Shown one piece after another: positions 16,721 to 24,828 of a stretch of DNA of 64,000 nucleotides (position 1 is its first letter; every line of letters begins with the position of its first letter). Where the stretch lies: assembly GCF_004405105.1 (NCBI RefSeq), contig NZ_SORW01000044.1, positions 1 through 64,000 of the forward strand. The letters run 5' to 3'. Below the pieces are notes generated by a model. That model did no database searches, was not told where the DNA came from, and worked only from the letters and a program-made list of their open reading frames with translations. The translations under genes were made by a program, and so were the position numbers. This DNA comes from Jeotgalibacillus sp. R-1-5s-1 (GTDB lineage Bacteria; Bacillota; Bacilli; Bacillales; Jeotgalibacillaceae).

Positions 16721-18311
16721 TTGCTATATACTCCGGTATTTGAAGAATTTCTTCACTATCGAATAATTGCATTGCGCATTCGTTTTTTTTACTTGGACTA
16801 GTCATATACTTTATTAATTCTTCTTCGGTAGAGAAGTCAACTCCTAGTATTTTATTTAAAAACTCTACTCCATTTACTTTAACGAGCTGTGGCTCTAATG
16901 TTTGGTAATTTTCATCATCATCGAAATTAATATTGATACTAGGGTGATTTAAGTATTTATCCCCATATTTATTAGTTATATTCTTTTCAATATTTCCATC
17001 ATTATCTGTAATGACAATAACAACTTTCAACAATTTATCTGCGATTTCTAGATATCGTTTAAAAGAAAGTCCTCTTATCGTAATTACATCAATTCCATCT
17101 TCGATGGGCAGTCGTCCATATTTTTGTATGTATGCTTTTTGAACAATCAATTCGTCCGACGGTCCTTCAACTAAAATAGCTTTTTCGCTTAATATTAGTC
17201 GAAGAGTATCGTAACCAGGAAGTTTTTTAAAGTAGTTATAAGTATCTTTCTCAAGGTCTTTCAAAGTCATTGTGTTTCCATCGTTCAGAAAAATGACATG
17301 ATCTAAGCCCAATTTATTCAAAACATAAGTGCTGTGAGTAGTAATGAGTAATTGCCTTCCTTGACATTTATCGGAAATTTGTTTAACCAACCTGCTCATA
17401 CTAGTATATGATAAATGTGTTTCAGGTTCTTCAATTAATATAACATGCATATCTTCCAAGTTAGTTTCTAAAGAGAGCTTTAATTTAATGGAATTTTGTT
17501 CACCTTTTCCAATCAAATTAAAAGGTATTTCGTCTAAATATGCTGTTAGATGACTCTCCCAGCCACTCTTTTGAGACACATCTAAGGATATACTCAAACC
17601 TTTATCTGATATCTCTCCTGTTTTACTTGATAAGCTGGTATTGATATCTTGGATGGCATTTATACTAGAGAAACTCTCTTTTAAATCTCTATAGTTTACA
17701 TTCAGTGCTACTTTTTGTTTTAAATTCAGTGTATTACCAATAATATTGGAGATATATCTTTCTGTTCCATTCCAAGCTTTTCCTTCAGTAGCATCTATCA
17801 GTACGCAATTTACTGGATTACTTCGCAACGTCAATGGGGAAAAAGCAAATGAATACCATTTAACAGTATAATATTCGATAGGAATGTTGGTAATTTCATC
17901 TGGATTTTTGATGTATTCAATATATTCTTCTTTAAACTCTTCATCTAACTCTATAGATAGACTAATTCCCCAAGTATCTTCTCTTAATGAATTGTTTGTC
18001 CCTTTTAAATTAGCTACCACGTCATGTTCTTGAAAATAAACTTCTATTAAAATTTTTGGAGGTTCAATATTCTTTTTGTCCCGGAGAAGAGAAAGGTAAG
18101 TACTTACAGTTTTTCTGTTAAAAATATAAGGTGATAATTCATTATGAATGCTTCTTTTATTCAAGATTGCGGTGAGAGCTAAATTTATTGCTTCGAGTAT
18201 TGTAGATTTTCCTTGTTCATTATCTCCAACAAGAATATTTATATCTTTGTCTACGTTTAAAGATAGAGATTCTATCGATTTGAAATTTTTAATAATTACT
18301 TTTTCAATCAT
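16710..18311 (-). CDS. gajA: Gabija-like GajA: OLD-family ATPase/TOPRIM nuclease
   Basis: A 533-aa OLD-family endonuclease. The N-terminal ABC-type ATPase domain has Walker A GDNEQGKST near residue 32, the signature region GKGEQNSIKL and Walker B HVILIEEPETHLS, with the H-loop TTHST. The C-terminal TOPRIM domain shows ILVEGPSDELIV and VVIVITDNDGN, the acidic metal-binding residues. I chose ATG 18311 (MIEKVIIKNFKSIESL) because AAGGAGATCG precedes it; a reading to 18377 adds 22 unlikely residues. Paired with the helicase gene downstream, it forms a candidate Gabija anti-phage system in which the nuclease nicks or degrades DNA when nucleotides are depleted. The AT content is well above that of the core block, consistent with horizontal transfer. 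Confidence 0.85.
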   Translation of the reverse strand: MIEKVIIKNFKSIESLSLNVDKDINILVGDNEQGKSTILEAINLALTAILNKRSIHNELSPYIFNRKTVSTYLSLLRDKKNIEPPKILIEVYFQEHDVVANLKGTNNSLREDTWGISLSIELDEEFKEEYIEYIKNPDEITNIPIEYYTVKWYSFAFSPLTLRSNPVNCVLIDATEGKAWNGTERYISNIIGNTLNLKQKVALNVNYRDLKESFSSINAIQDINTSLSSKTGEISDKGLSISLDVSQKSGWESHLTAYLDEIPFNLIGKGEQNSIKLKLSLETNLEDMHVILIEEPETHLSYTSMSRLVKQISDKCQGRQLLITTHSTYVLNKLGLDHVIFLNDGNTMTLKDLEKDTYNYFKKLPGYDTLRLILSEKAILVEGPSDELIVQKAYIQKYGRLPIEDGIDVITIRGLSFKRYLEIADKLLKVVIVITDNDGNIEKNITNKYGDKYLNHPSININFDDDENYQTLEPQLVKVNGVEFLNKILGVDFSTEEELIKYMTSPSKKNECAMQLFDSEEILQIPEYIANAI

Positions 18312-18623
18312 TTTGAACGATCTCCTTTTTTGTGAAAAATATAGATATTTAATCTTATCGTTAAAGTTAAAGTTCATTGGTTAAGCAATATAGTTTTGAA
18401 AATAATAATCTTTTGTATTAAGTCGGTTTTAAACTGTTATACATATAATACTTAATAGATTTATACTTGTCTTATAATTCTAAAAATAGAATATTTCATA
18501 TACATTTTATTCTATTGAGATTAAAAAAGCTTCTCTATACTCATATTTTTAACAAAAATTTATAATTATGAAGTTACAATATGTTAAGATTAGAGTACAC
18601 ATTTTTTGTCAGGGGGCCATAAA
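18312..18623. other. Divergent AT-rich promoter region
   Basis: About 310 bp between the gajA start and the three-gene plus-strand operon. It is strongly AT-rich and contains several TATAAT-like words (for example 18473-18478), so both operons probably start here. I saw no clear palindrome or repeat. No gene was recognised. Confidence 0.5.
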
Positions 18624-19883
18624 ATGGATACATTAATACCAGAAAAAATAACAGAAACCACAACGGAAATTGTAAGTATCGAAAAACATATTGAACGTAT
18701 TAAAGATCTGTTAGACAAAGAAACGGACAAAAAGCTTCAAGTGGTTCGCTTGTATCTTTTGATGCATCATGACGTTTCCGCTTCGATAGGAAGTGTAGAG
18801 GATTTAGCCAGCTATCTTCGTACAAACAGTGTAGAGACAGATCTTCTTATTGGAATTTTTGACGTTTTAGAACAAACGTTTTCAAGAGGCTATCCAAACT
18901 TTGTATATGAATATGAATTGAATAATGGCATAACTTTGACAAATCTTAAAGATAATATTGAAACCTGTCTGCCTTTTGAAGAGGAAAAGTCATATAATGA
19001 TTCGTTTGTCTATGTTAAGCGTGCAGGGGAAGTTGTTGTTATTGATAATACCCTATTGAAAGTTCCTGTCATCTATGAAAAATACAAAGAAGAAATGGAA
19101 TTTAGTGGTACAAAAGCACGTGGGGAGTTAGAAAGTAAAACTACCTTTGATGTTGTTTTTGATTCTGTTACTAATCTTTGTTACATACAATGTGGGGAGC
19201 GTAATCAATCACATGCAACACATAAAGTTTTTTTACAGAATATTATTAGAACATTTAAGATTTTTTCTTCTTTTTCTTTTAGTTCAAAAAAGAAAAAGAC
19301 TCAGGTTGAAGGTGAATACCAACTCGATAAGCAAACAATAATTCTACTGGACTATATTGAAAATAGTATTAATCAAGAAGGGCACGAAATTAACGACTAT
19401 TTAAGTGTTGCTTTCGCGAATAAAAATCAACAAAAAAAAGTACGTTCAGTTCGATTAAGCGGTAACAATCTTTTGGATAGTTATGAGGTCGGAGATCGTG
19501 TTAGGCTTGGGGACTTAATTAAGTCAGTACGCTTTCAATTGAGATTTAAGACTGGCGAAAACACGATTGAAATGGTAAATGTAACGATCGATTTTCAAGC
19601 TACGATTAAGTTTCAATACTCTAATCTAAACAATACTTTAAATATTTGCGATATAAATAGACATCTTATTAAAACTTTAAACAACTCTTTGAATAAAACT
19701 TATAGCGAGCAACAAGTTGATGCAAATATTAAAGAAATAATTGCCAGAGCTAAAGTGCGTGATTCCGCATTTTTAATAAGTGTCTTAGGGAAAGTAAAAG
19801 ATGATATCAATCAGATGACTCTTTCTAAAACAGAAAAGACAAAAGTATTGGATGTGATCAATAGTTACTTAATAGAGGGGTGA
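18624..19883 (+). CDS. Unrecognised 419-aa cytoplasmic protein, first gene of a three-gene operon
   Basis: I do not recognise a family. The protein starts with a charged helical stretch (residues 1-60, IEKHIERIKDLLDKETDKK), has a mixed alpha/beta middle, and a Lys/Ser patch near residue 205 (FSFSSKKKKTQ). There is no signal peptide or membrane segment. I chose ATG 18624 with AGGGGG 8 bp upstream; a start at 18606 would precede that site. It is followed by two more unknown genes at 6 bp and with overlap, and lies divergent from the Gabija-like pair in DNA of similar AT content. The context suggests a defence or stress module, but this is inference only. Confidence 0.75.
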   Translation: MDTLIPEKITETTTEIVSIEKHIERIKDLLDKETDKKLQVVRLYLLMHHDVSASIGSVEDLASYLRTNSVETDLLIGIFDVLEQTFSRGYPNFVYEYELNNGITLTNLKDNIETCLPFEEEKSYNDSFVYVKRAGEVVVIDNTLLKVPVIYEKYKEEMEFSGTKARGELESKTTFDVVFDSVTNLCYIQCGERNQSHATHKVFLQNIIRTFKIFSSFSFSSKKKKTQVEGEYQLDKQTIILLDYIENSINQEGHEINDYLSVAFANKNQQKKVRSVRLSGNNLLDSYEVGDRVRLGDLIKSVRFQLRFKTGENTIEMVNVTIDFQATIKFQYSNLNNTLNICDINRHLIKTLNNSLNKTYSEQQVDANIKEIIARAKVRDSAFLISVLGKVKDDINQMTLSKTEKTKVLDVINSYLIEG

Positions 19884-19889
19884 TACACT

Positions 19890-20399
19890 GTGAAGTATAG
19901 TGATGGTTGTTATTTATTCCGTACGGAATATTGCTATTGCTCCAATATTGATGTGCAAATGAAGAACATCACTTTTCGATCTATATTTAGTAAAAGAGCT
20001 GGTGGGTTTGACTGCTATTCCTTTTCTTATTACGAGACGGAGCAGTATTCCTTAGACTTTGATGAAGCAGCAATTTGGATAGATAAAGATAAAAACATTT
20101 TAATAGTCTTTACTCGCAATGAAAAGCTGCTGGATTACATGATTTTATACATGATGACAGAACTCGGTATTCATTGCAAACCCTTGAATGTTGGAATTCA
20201 CTCATTTGTTTTGCAAGATGGAAAAGGTGTCCTCACAAGTATATATAAGCAGACTAGTACGAATAAAGTGACTACCTCCCTGATGCGAACTGATACGGAA
20301 AGAATTAATTTGATTGAAAAACTAATAGTTGGTGATTTTAATGAAAGAATCTTTGAAAGAAATTTTTGTTATCCTGAGAGATCAACTCATTTTAGCTAA
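19890..20399 (+). CDS. Unrecognised 169-aa protein, second gene of the operon
   Basis: I do not recognise a family. The protein is soluble, aromatic-rich (many Tyr and Phe) with several Cys in the first 50 residues (CYLFRTEYCYCSNID), and no membrane segment. The start is GTG 19890 with GAGGGGTG upstream, 6 bp after the preceding stop. Its 3' end overlaps the next gene by 59 bp, which indicates tight translational coupling. The pairing with a membrane protein suggests a cytoplasmic subunit, but there is no direct evidence. Confidence 0.7.
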   Translation: MKYSDGCYLFRTEYCYCSNIDVQMKNITFRSIFSKRAGGFDCYSFSYYETEQYSLDFDEAAIWIDKDKNILIVFTRNEKLLDYMILYMMTELGIHCKPLNVGIHSFVLQDGKGVLTSIYKQTSTNKVTTSLMRTDTERINLIEKLIVGDFNERIFERNFCYPERSTHFS

Positions 20400-21345
20400 T
20401 GAAACCGTAGAATATACTAGCTGGCTCACGGCTAGTATTTTTTCTGTTTTGGGTGTATTTACTATTTTTTTGTCTCACCAATATCAGAACCATACATCCG
20501 AACTTAAAAAACTGATTTGGAAAATGAGAAACAATATCAAAAAAAATGATCCAATTGAGTTTGAACAGAATGTAGTGGACTTTGAGTATTTTAGCAAAAC
20601 ACCAAAAGTGTTGAAGAAGGCTGTGCAAACAAGCTTTATCGTTTTATGGGTATTAATACCCATATGGACTATCTCGGGATTTTCTACATTATTTTTTATT
20701 TTAGAAAAAGAAGGTCCAATACATTATTTTTCTTTAATTTTAACTATCGTCGTTACAAGTTTATTCATTTTCTTTTCGATGAGATTGGCAATAATTTTAA
20801 GTAGTCTTAGTGACACAGAAGAAGGAATCGAAATTTTAACTGTAAAGGAACTATTTAATGCGAAAAATTTAGTGGCGAAGAATTTTGATCTCCCAAAATT
20901 ACTGATTCTAAATAATACTACTTGGAGTTTTTTAATTTCAGGAGACGCCCCATATGCAAAAGTAAAAATCGAAAGCGCGTACGGTATTTATAACTGTTCT
21001 ATCCTCTTGGTGATTAAATCCATTGGTCATGAGGTTTATATAAGTGTTCCTATTTCTCCACCAACAAACGAAACGTTAACAAGTGAGTTGCAAATAAATC
21101 TAGAAGAGCAAAAAAGAATAAATTTACAGAGATTTTTTAACGAATCTGAAATAAATCAAATGAACGTCTCTCAAGTTTTATTGATAGAAGATACCTACTA
21201 TTATTTTAAAGGGCAAATTGCTATAAAAGAAAATCTAATTACTACAAGTCTCCTTGAAACAAGAAAAAAATTCGACATACCTACGGTAATCAAAAAAGAT
21301 TTTGAAAATAATATTCATATTTTAGATATTAATAAATCATTTTAA
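20341..21345 (+). CDS. Unrecognised 334-aa membrane protein, third gene of the operon
   Basis: Three hydrophobic segments lie at about residues 28-46, 98-122 and 129-152 (WLTASIFSVLGVFTIFLS; FIVLWVLIPIWTISGFSTLF; FSLILTIVVTSLFIFFSMRL). They are followed by a cytoplasmic domain of about 180 residues. I took the ATG at 20341; a TTG at 20329 would add four residues. The gene starts inside the preceding one and is followed by a terminator at 21511-21555. A membrane protein at the end of an unknown operon beside a Gabija-like pair fits a membrane effector, but no effector motif is recognisable. Confidence 0.7.
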   Translation: MKESLKEIFVILRDQLILANETVEYTSWLTASIFSVLGVFTIFLSHQYQNHTSELKKLIWKMRNNIKKNDPIEFEQNVVDFEYFSKTPKVLKKAVQTSFIVLWVLIPIWTISGFSTLFFILEKEGPIHYFSLILTIVVTSLFIFFSMRLAIILSSLSDTEEGIEILTVKELFNAKNLVAKNFDLPKLLILNNTTWSFLISGDAPYAKVKIESAYGIYNCSILLVIKSIGHEVYISVPISPPTNETLTSELQINLEEQKRINLQRFFNESEINQMNVSQVLLIEDTYYYFKGQIAIKENLITTSLLETRKKFDIPTVIKKDFENNIHILDINKSF

Positions 21346-21380
21346 ATGTTGGATACAGTATTTAAATTACAATAGATTTA

Positions 21381-21436
21381 TGAAACACTGGGAGGTAGAT
21401 TTTGTTTCATTTAAAATTTGAAAAATTGCTGAATAA
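21381..21436. repeat. Imperfect repeat with TGAAACA...TGTTTCA ends, copy A
   Basis: TGAAACACTGGGAGGTAGA runs to TTTTGTTTCA (21381-21409) and is followed by a further 27 bp. The whole 56 bp aligns with 22889-22944. The outer 7 bp are inverted repeats and match the outer ends of the palindrome family further right. The two copies flank the EcsC remnant and the 83-aa gene. Confidence 0.6.
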
Positions 21437-21510
21437 TTGCAGTCACAAGACTGATCTAGTGTTGCCCTATGATCTAACAACATCATCAACATTTGGACAT
21501 TTTGAATAAC

Positions 21511-21555
21511 AAAAAATCCTGATGGGCTAAAGAATAGGCTCATCAGGATTTTTTT
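21511..21555 (+). terminator. Terminator of the three-gene operon
   Basis: AAAAAATCCTGATG pairs with CATCAGGATTTTTTT around a loop of about 16 bases. The T-run on the plus strand fits termination of the 18624-21345 operon; the A-run makes it potentially bidirectional. Confidence 0.85.
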
Positions 21556-21793
21556 ATGTGACTTATCTGGTCATTAAGATATGCCAACACTTTTTAAATA
21601 TTATAGTCCGAAAAGATCTTTTTCTTTCGAGAGTTCCAATTCTTGACCTCTTTGATAAAAAAACTGGAGTTCGTAGGTTTCATTGGATTTTTTTTATGTT
21701 CCAGAGTATATCGTATAAGCAGCTAGAGGTCTCAAATCCTTTAAGGAGTGATTTTAATTCTTTGAGTCGCTTAGTTTTATTTGAGAACTAAAA

Positions 21794-22337
21794 ATGTGGA
21801 TTTTGGAAATAAACCTGGATCGTGTGCTGGTGTCTAAAAATAAACCAAAAGAATTGACGCATGAAGTAATAATGATAGCTCTAGATTGGTCTTATGATAG
21901 GGCAATTAATGGAGGAATACTAGGTATGGATACAGCAACAGAGTTAGCTGATAGTTACTTGAAGAAAAAGGACACACTTTATGAAAAGGTAAAGAGTCTA
22001 ATCCGTTGGCAGAATACTAAAAGTGCTACTGGTTGTTGCTATCGCACATGTAGGTGGATATGATCTGAAAGATGATCAAGTTAAGTCGTTTGTATACGTG
22101 TGTTTAGCGGGAACCGGCGCAAAAGATATTCTTAAAAGCACAGGTATTTAAATAAAAAAAAATCTTGCGATTATTGGAATTAAGAAGATTCTATTTGAAG
22201 TGATTAAAAAAATCAATCAGGCAGTAGGATTCCGGATGCTAACAAAGTTCGGAGAGAAAGGAGTTATCAATCTCGGAAAGATGGTCCCTGTAGCAGGAGG
22301 AGTGATCGGGGGCACTGATGTGCTTTCTATATACCGA
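21794..22337 (+). pseudogene. EcsC-family protein remnant
   Basis: Reading across two frames gives segments typical of EcsC-family proteins: ALDWSYDRAINGG, TATELADSYLKKKD and KSLIRWQNTKSAT in the first frame. After a deletion come GGYDLKDDQVKSFVYV, CLAGTGAKDILKSTGI, a stop, then VIKKINQAVGF, LTKFGEKGVINLGKMV and PVAGGVIGG. The hydrophobic middle is missing, one frame change and one in-frame stop are present, and the C-terminus has decayed. The longest open piece is only 89 codons. It is therefore a dead gene. It lies in accessory DNA between two copies of a 56-bp repeat. Confidence 0.85.
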
Positions 22338-22502
22338 TTTCATTCATCCCCTTAATATTATTTAACAATTCAAAAAATACTATATTGACGTAGTCATGAG
22401 ATTGGTTTTCTTAATCTTATATAAAATAGAAAATCATATAAATAAATCTTTATTTTTCATATAATACCTAATAATGTAAAGTTAGTGTGGGAGGTGATAT
22501 AA

Positions 22503-22754
22503 ATGGATTATGCTTTAGTAAAAGAGCAAGGAGTAACTTTTGCAGTCGTTGTTGTTAAGAGCCACGCCTTAAATAATGTTCACAGCAGAGATGACTTGAA
22601 AATGAGTTATCAGCCATATTTCCCAGGTGCTCACATTATTCTAATGGCTCAAAATTCTCGTGGAGTTCCTCAGTATTATGGTAAAACAGATATTGTGAAT
22701 TTTCTTTCGAGAATTGACCACCGTCGTTTACCGTGGAAGCGTAAGAATATTTAA
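22503..22754 (+). CDS. Small uncharacterised protein (83 aa)
   Basis: An 83-aa basic protein with no membrane segment, starting MDYALVKEQGVTFAVVVVKS. The start ATG 22503 has a very good GGGAGGTG site 6 bp upstream, and a small hairpin with a weak T-tail follows the stop, so it looks like a genuine monocistronic gene. I do not recognise a family. It lies downstream of the EcsC remnant and upstream of the first palindrome of the GGGGACG family. Confidence 0.65.
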   Translation: MDYALVKEQGVTFAVVVVKSHALNNVHSRDDLKMSYQPYFPGAHIILMAQNSRGVPQYYGKTDIVNFLSRIDHRRLPWKRKNI

Positions 22755-22762
22755 TTGCCTCA

Positions 22763-22800
22763 GGCTCTCCAATAGTGATTCCTTTTGGAGAGCAATTTAA
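22763..22800 (+). terminator. Possible terminator after the 83-aa gene
   Basis: GGCTCTCCAA pairs with TTTGGAGAGC, followed by AATTTAAT. The T-tail is weak, so the call is moderate. Confidence 0.45.
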
Positions 22801-22888
22801 TAGCATTTTTAAACACTTTAAAATCAACTTGAAATCCACTTTTCAATATATTTTCACTTGAATTCATCTTACATACCCCTTCATTTTA

Positions 22889-22944
22889 TGGAACACCGGC
22901 ACGTAGACCTTGTTTCACCCGATTCTCGAAAGATTGCTGACTAA
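22889..22944. repeat. Imperfect repeat with TGGAACA...TGTTTCA ends, copy B
   Basis: A 56-bp sequence similar to 21381-21436, including the ends and the downstream GAAAGATTGCTGA stretch (GAAAAATTGCTGA in copy A). It lies just before the first GGGGACG palindrome. Confidence 0.55.
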
Positions 22945-22970
22945 AGCCATAAGATTAAACCGTTAGATAC

Positions 22971-23021
22971 GGGGACGTGTGTTGTGAATAATCAAACAGT
23001 TGATTCACAACACACGTCCCC
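22971..23021. repeat. GGGGACG palindrome, copy 1
   Basis: Perfect 19-bp arms (GGGGACGTGTGTTGTGAAT with its complement). The distal stem differs from the family norm (GTGTGTT in place of GTATATT), and both arms carry the change. It lies downstream of the ABC ATPase gene on the minus strand. Confidence 0.85.
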
Positions 23022-23043
23022 GATTTTTATATTTTAGGTGCTT

Positions 23044-23973
23044 CTAAACCACCCGCCTAACCCCAACCTGTCCATCCAGAAATATCTCCTCCAAAGAAGG
23101 CTCATCAACTTCCACACGATAGATATCGATCTTGCACTGGTTAAAGGCGCGGATGATGTCTGCGATTTTTTTCTCCTGGTTAACGGTGATGATGATGTGC
23201 TGCTCCTTTATTTCGAGGTTGTCGCCGACGTTGGTGAGCCATTGTGTGAGCTGGGTCATGTCTGATATTGGGATGTTTCCGTGTTTGATTTTGACGAGAA
23301 TGGTTGATTGGTAATAGGATCTGAGTTCGTCCATGGATCCGGTTTTGATGATTTGGCCGTCTTTCATGATGGCGATTCTCGTGCATAGTTTTTCGACTTC
23401 GTCCAGGTTGTGGGAGGTCATGAAGATGGTTTTGCCTTCATGATGCAGCTCACGTATGAGGTGCTGGATGTGAATGACGGATTCAGCATCCAGTCCTGAT
23501 GTTGGTTCGTCGAGAAAGATGAGCTCAGGGTTATGGATGATGGCTTGTGCGATGCCGAGCTTCTTTTTCATACCGAATGAGAATTTACCGGTTTTCTTAT
23601 GGGCATCTTTTTCAAGGCCGACTTTTTTCAGGATGGATAGGCATGTTTCTTTTGATGCTTTGTTTCCTGACAGTTCGGATAAGAATCTTAAGTAGCCCAT
23701 GGCGGTCATGGATCCGTCAAAGCTGCTGTAGTCCGGCATAACGCCAATCCGGGATTTGATTTTGTCATCCGGACCGTTGATACCAAGCAGTGAAAAGGAG
23801 CCGGCACTTGGACGGATAATGCCTGTCAGCATATTGATTAACGTTGATTTACCTGCACCATTGTGGCCAAGAAATCCGAAGATCTCTCCTTTTTCAACAG
23901 TCAGATTGATCCCCTTTACAACCGGCACACTGCCGTACTTTTTAAATAGTTGTCTTGTCTCAATCGCAGTCAT
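23044..23973 (-). CDS. ABC transporter ATP-binding protein
   Basis: A 309-aa ABC ATPase of the drug/antibiotic-export (BcrA-like) group. Walker A GHNGAGKST is near residue 38, the signature is FSFGMKKKLG, Walker B is LIFLDEPTSGLD and the H-loop TSHNLDE; a C-terminal extension follows residue 220. I chose ATG 23973, which overlaps the permease stop (TAATG) and has GGAGAG 9 bp upstream, so the two genes are translationally coupled. Together they form an ABC exporter or lipid/peptide-resistance transporter. A divergent two-component system lies next door and probably controls it. The substrate is unknown. Confidence 0.92.
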   Translation of the reverse strand: MTAIETRQLFKKYGSVPVVKGINLTVEKGEIFGFLGHNGAGKSTLINMLTGIIRPSAGSFSLLGINGPDDKIKSRIGVMPDYSSFDGSMTAMGYLRFLSELSGNKASKETCLSILKKVGLEKDAHKKTGKFSFGMKKKLGIAQAIIHNPELIFLDEPTSGLDAESVIHIQHLIRELHHEGKTIFMTSHNLDEVEKLCTRIAIMKDGQIIKTGSMDELRSYYQSTILVKIKHGNIPISDMTQLTQWLTNVGDNLEIKEQHIIITVNQEKKIADIIRAFNQCKIDIYRVEVDEPSLEEIFLDGQVGVRRVV

Positions 23974-24659
23974 TAACATTCTCTCCTTTTGAATACAACA
24001 TAAGCTAAAGCTAACCATACAGCGGAAAGAAGCAGGATGATTGGAAATGTAACATCACTCTCCAGGTAATAAAGCGGATTAACAAACTTTAACCAGCTCA
24101 CCCACGGGTTATTTGAAAAGGTTACCCAGAATCCTACAACAGGGAACGCTAGGCCGACGATGATGCCGAGAAACATCGTAAAGCCCGGCTTTGGGATGAG
24201 AACGGATAGCATAACGGTTAAAGCGATTTGATAAAATAATAAGCTCATGACTTGCAGAAAGCTCAGCCAGTCCAGCTGTTGAGAAAAAGCAAAGACAATG
24301 GAAAAAGATACGGTGACACATAAGAGCCAGAATAGAAATACGCCGAAAAATTTTCCTAAGACGATGGATAACCTGGACGTTCTGGTCACTAGAAATCGCA
24401 TCGTCCGGTCATGTGTTTCCCGGTTGATCACATCATGTGATAGCCCCATGACAAACAGCTGTCCGAAAACCAGTAACAACATTAGCAGCCCTGCGTAATG
24501 AATTCTCTCGGTTTCACTCGCGGTGAATTCTTCAAGTGATAGAAGAAGATTTGAAAATTTTGCGGAATAATACGCTGTGATCAGCATGATGGCAATGATG
24601 ATAATCGATTTAACCCCTTTAACTAATCGTAGAAACTCTCTTTTACTAATGGCGAACAT
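23973..24659 (-). CDS. ABC-2-type transporter permease
   Basis: A 228-aa integral membrane protein with six hydrophobic segments (about residues 17-34, 55-75, 98-120, 130-150, 158-180 and 203-222). A cytoplasmic loop has the NRETHDRTMRFLVTR segment typical of small ABC-2 permeases. It is first in the operon with the ATPase. The start ATG 24659 has GGGAGG upstream. The layout of permease and ATPase divergent from a response regulator and sensor kinase recalls the ycbLMNO-type modules of B. subtilis, but I do not assign names. Confidence 0.85.
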   Translation of the reverse strand: MFAISKREFLRLVKGVKSIIIIAIMLITAYYSAKFSNLLLSLEEFTASETERIHYAGLLMLLLVFGQLFVMGLSHDVINRETHDRTMRFLVTRTSRLSIVLGKFFGVFLFWLLCVTVSFSIVFAFSQQLDWLSFLQVMSLLFYQIALTVMLSVLIPKPGFTMFLGIIVGLAFPVVGFWVTFSNNPWVSWLKFVNPLYYLESDVTFPIILLLSAVWLALAYVVFKRREC

Positions 24660-24740
24660 TGGTCATTTTCCTCCCGTATTGCATATGATTTTTACTGACA
24701 ACTTCACTTTACAGGGGCTTCCTTAACGCCTTACAATCTG

Positions 24741-24762
24741 TACCTTAATTCTACCTTAATTC
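24741..24762. promoter_or_regulatory. Tandem 11-bp repeat, candidate response-regulator operator
   Basis: TACCTTAATTC occurs twice head to tail without a gap (24741-24751 and 24752-24762). Spacing of 11 bp is typical of OmpR-family response regulators, which bind direct repeats about one helical turn apart. It lies between the ABC operon and the response regulator gene, about 80 bp upstream of the ABC permease start. Confidence 0.6.
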
Positions 24763-24784
24763 CTATTTTTCCAAGTTAATAATT

Positions 24785-24810
24785 GGTATGATGATGCTAT
24801 ACATCATACC
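24785..24810. promoter_or_regulatory. Perfect palindrome in the response-regulator promoter
   Basis: GGTATGATG (24785-24793) and CATCATACC (24802-24810) are perfect inverted repeats, 8 bp apart. TATACAT inside could be the -10 box. It is 18 bp before the response regulator start, so it is a candidate operator. Confidence 0.5.
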
Positions 24811-24828
24811 AGAACAGGAGATTCAACC

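Noticed and set aside
21558-21791. 77-aa plus-strand frame after the three-gene operon
   Set aside because: No ribosome site, lies downstream of a terminator, and shows no family-like features.
15635-22337. Prophage or integrative element at the accessory boundary
   Set aside because: No integrase, phage structural genes or attachment-site duplication was found; the tRNA cluster is more than 14 kb away.
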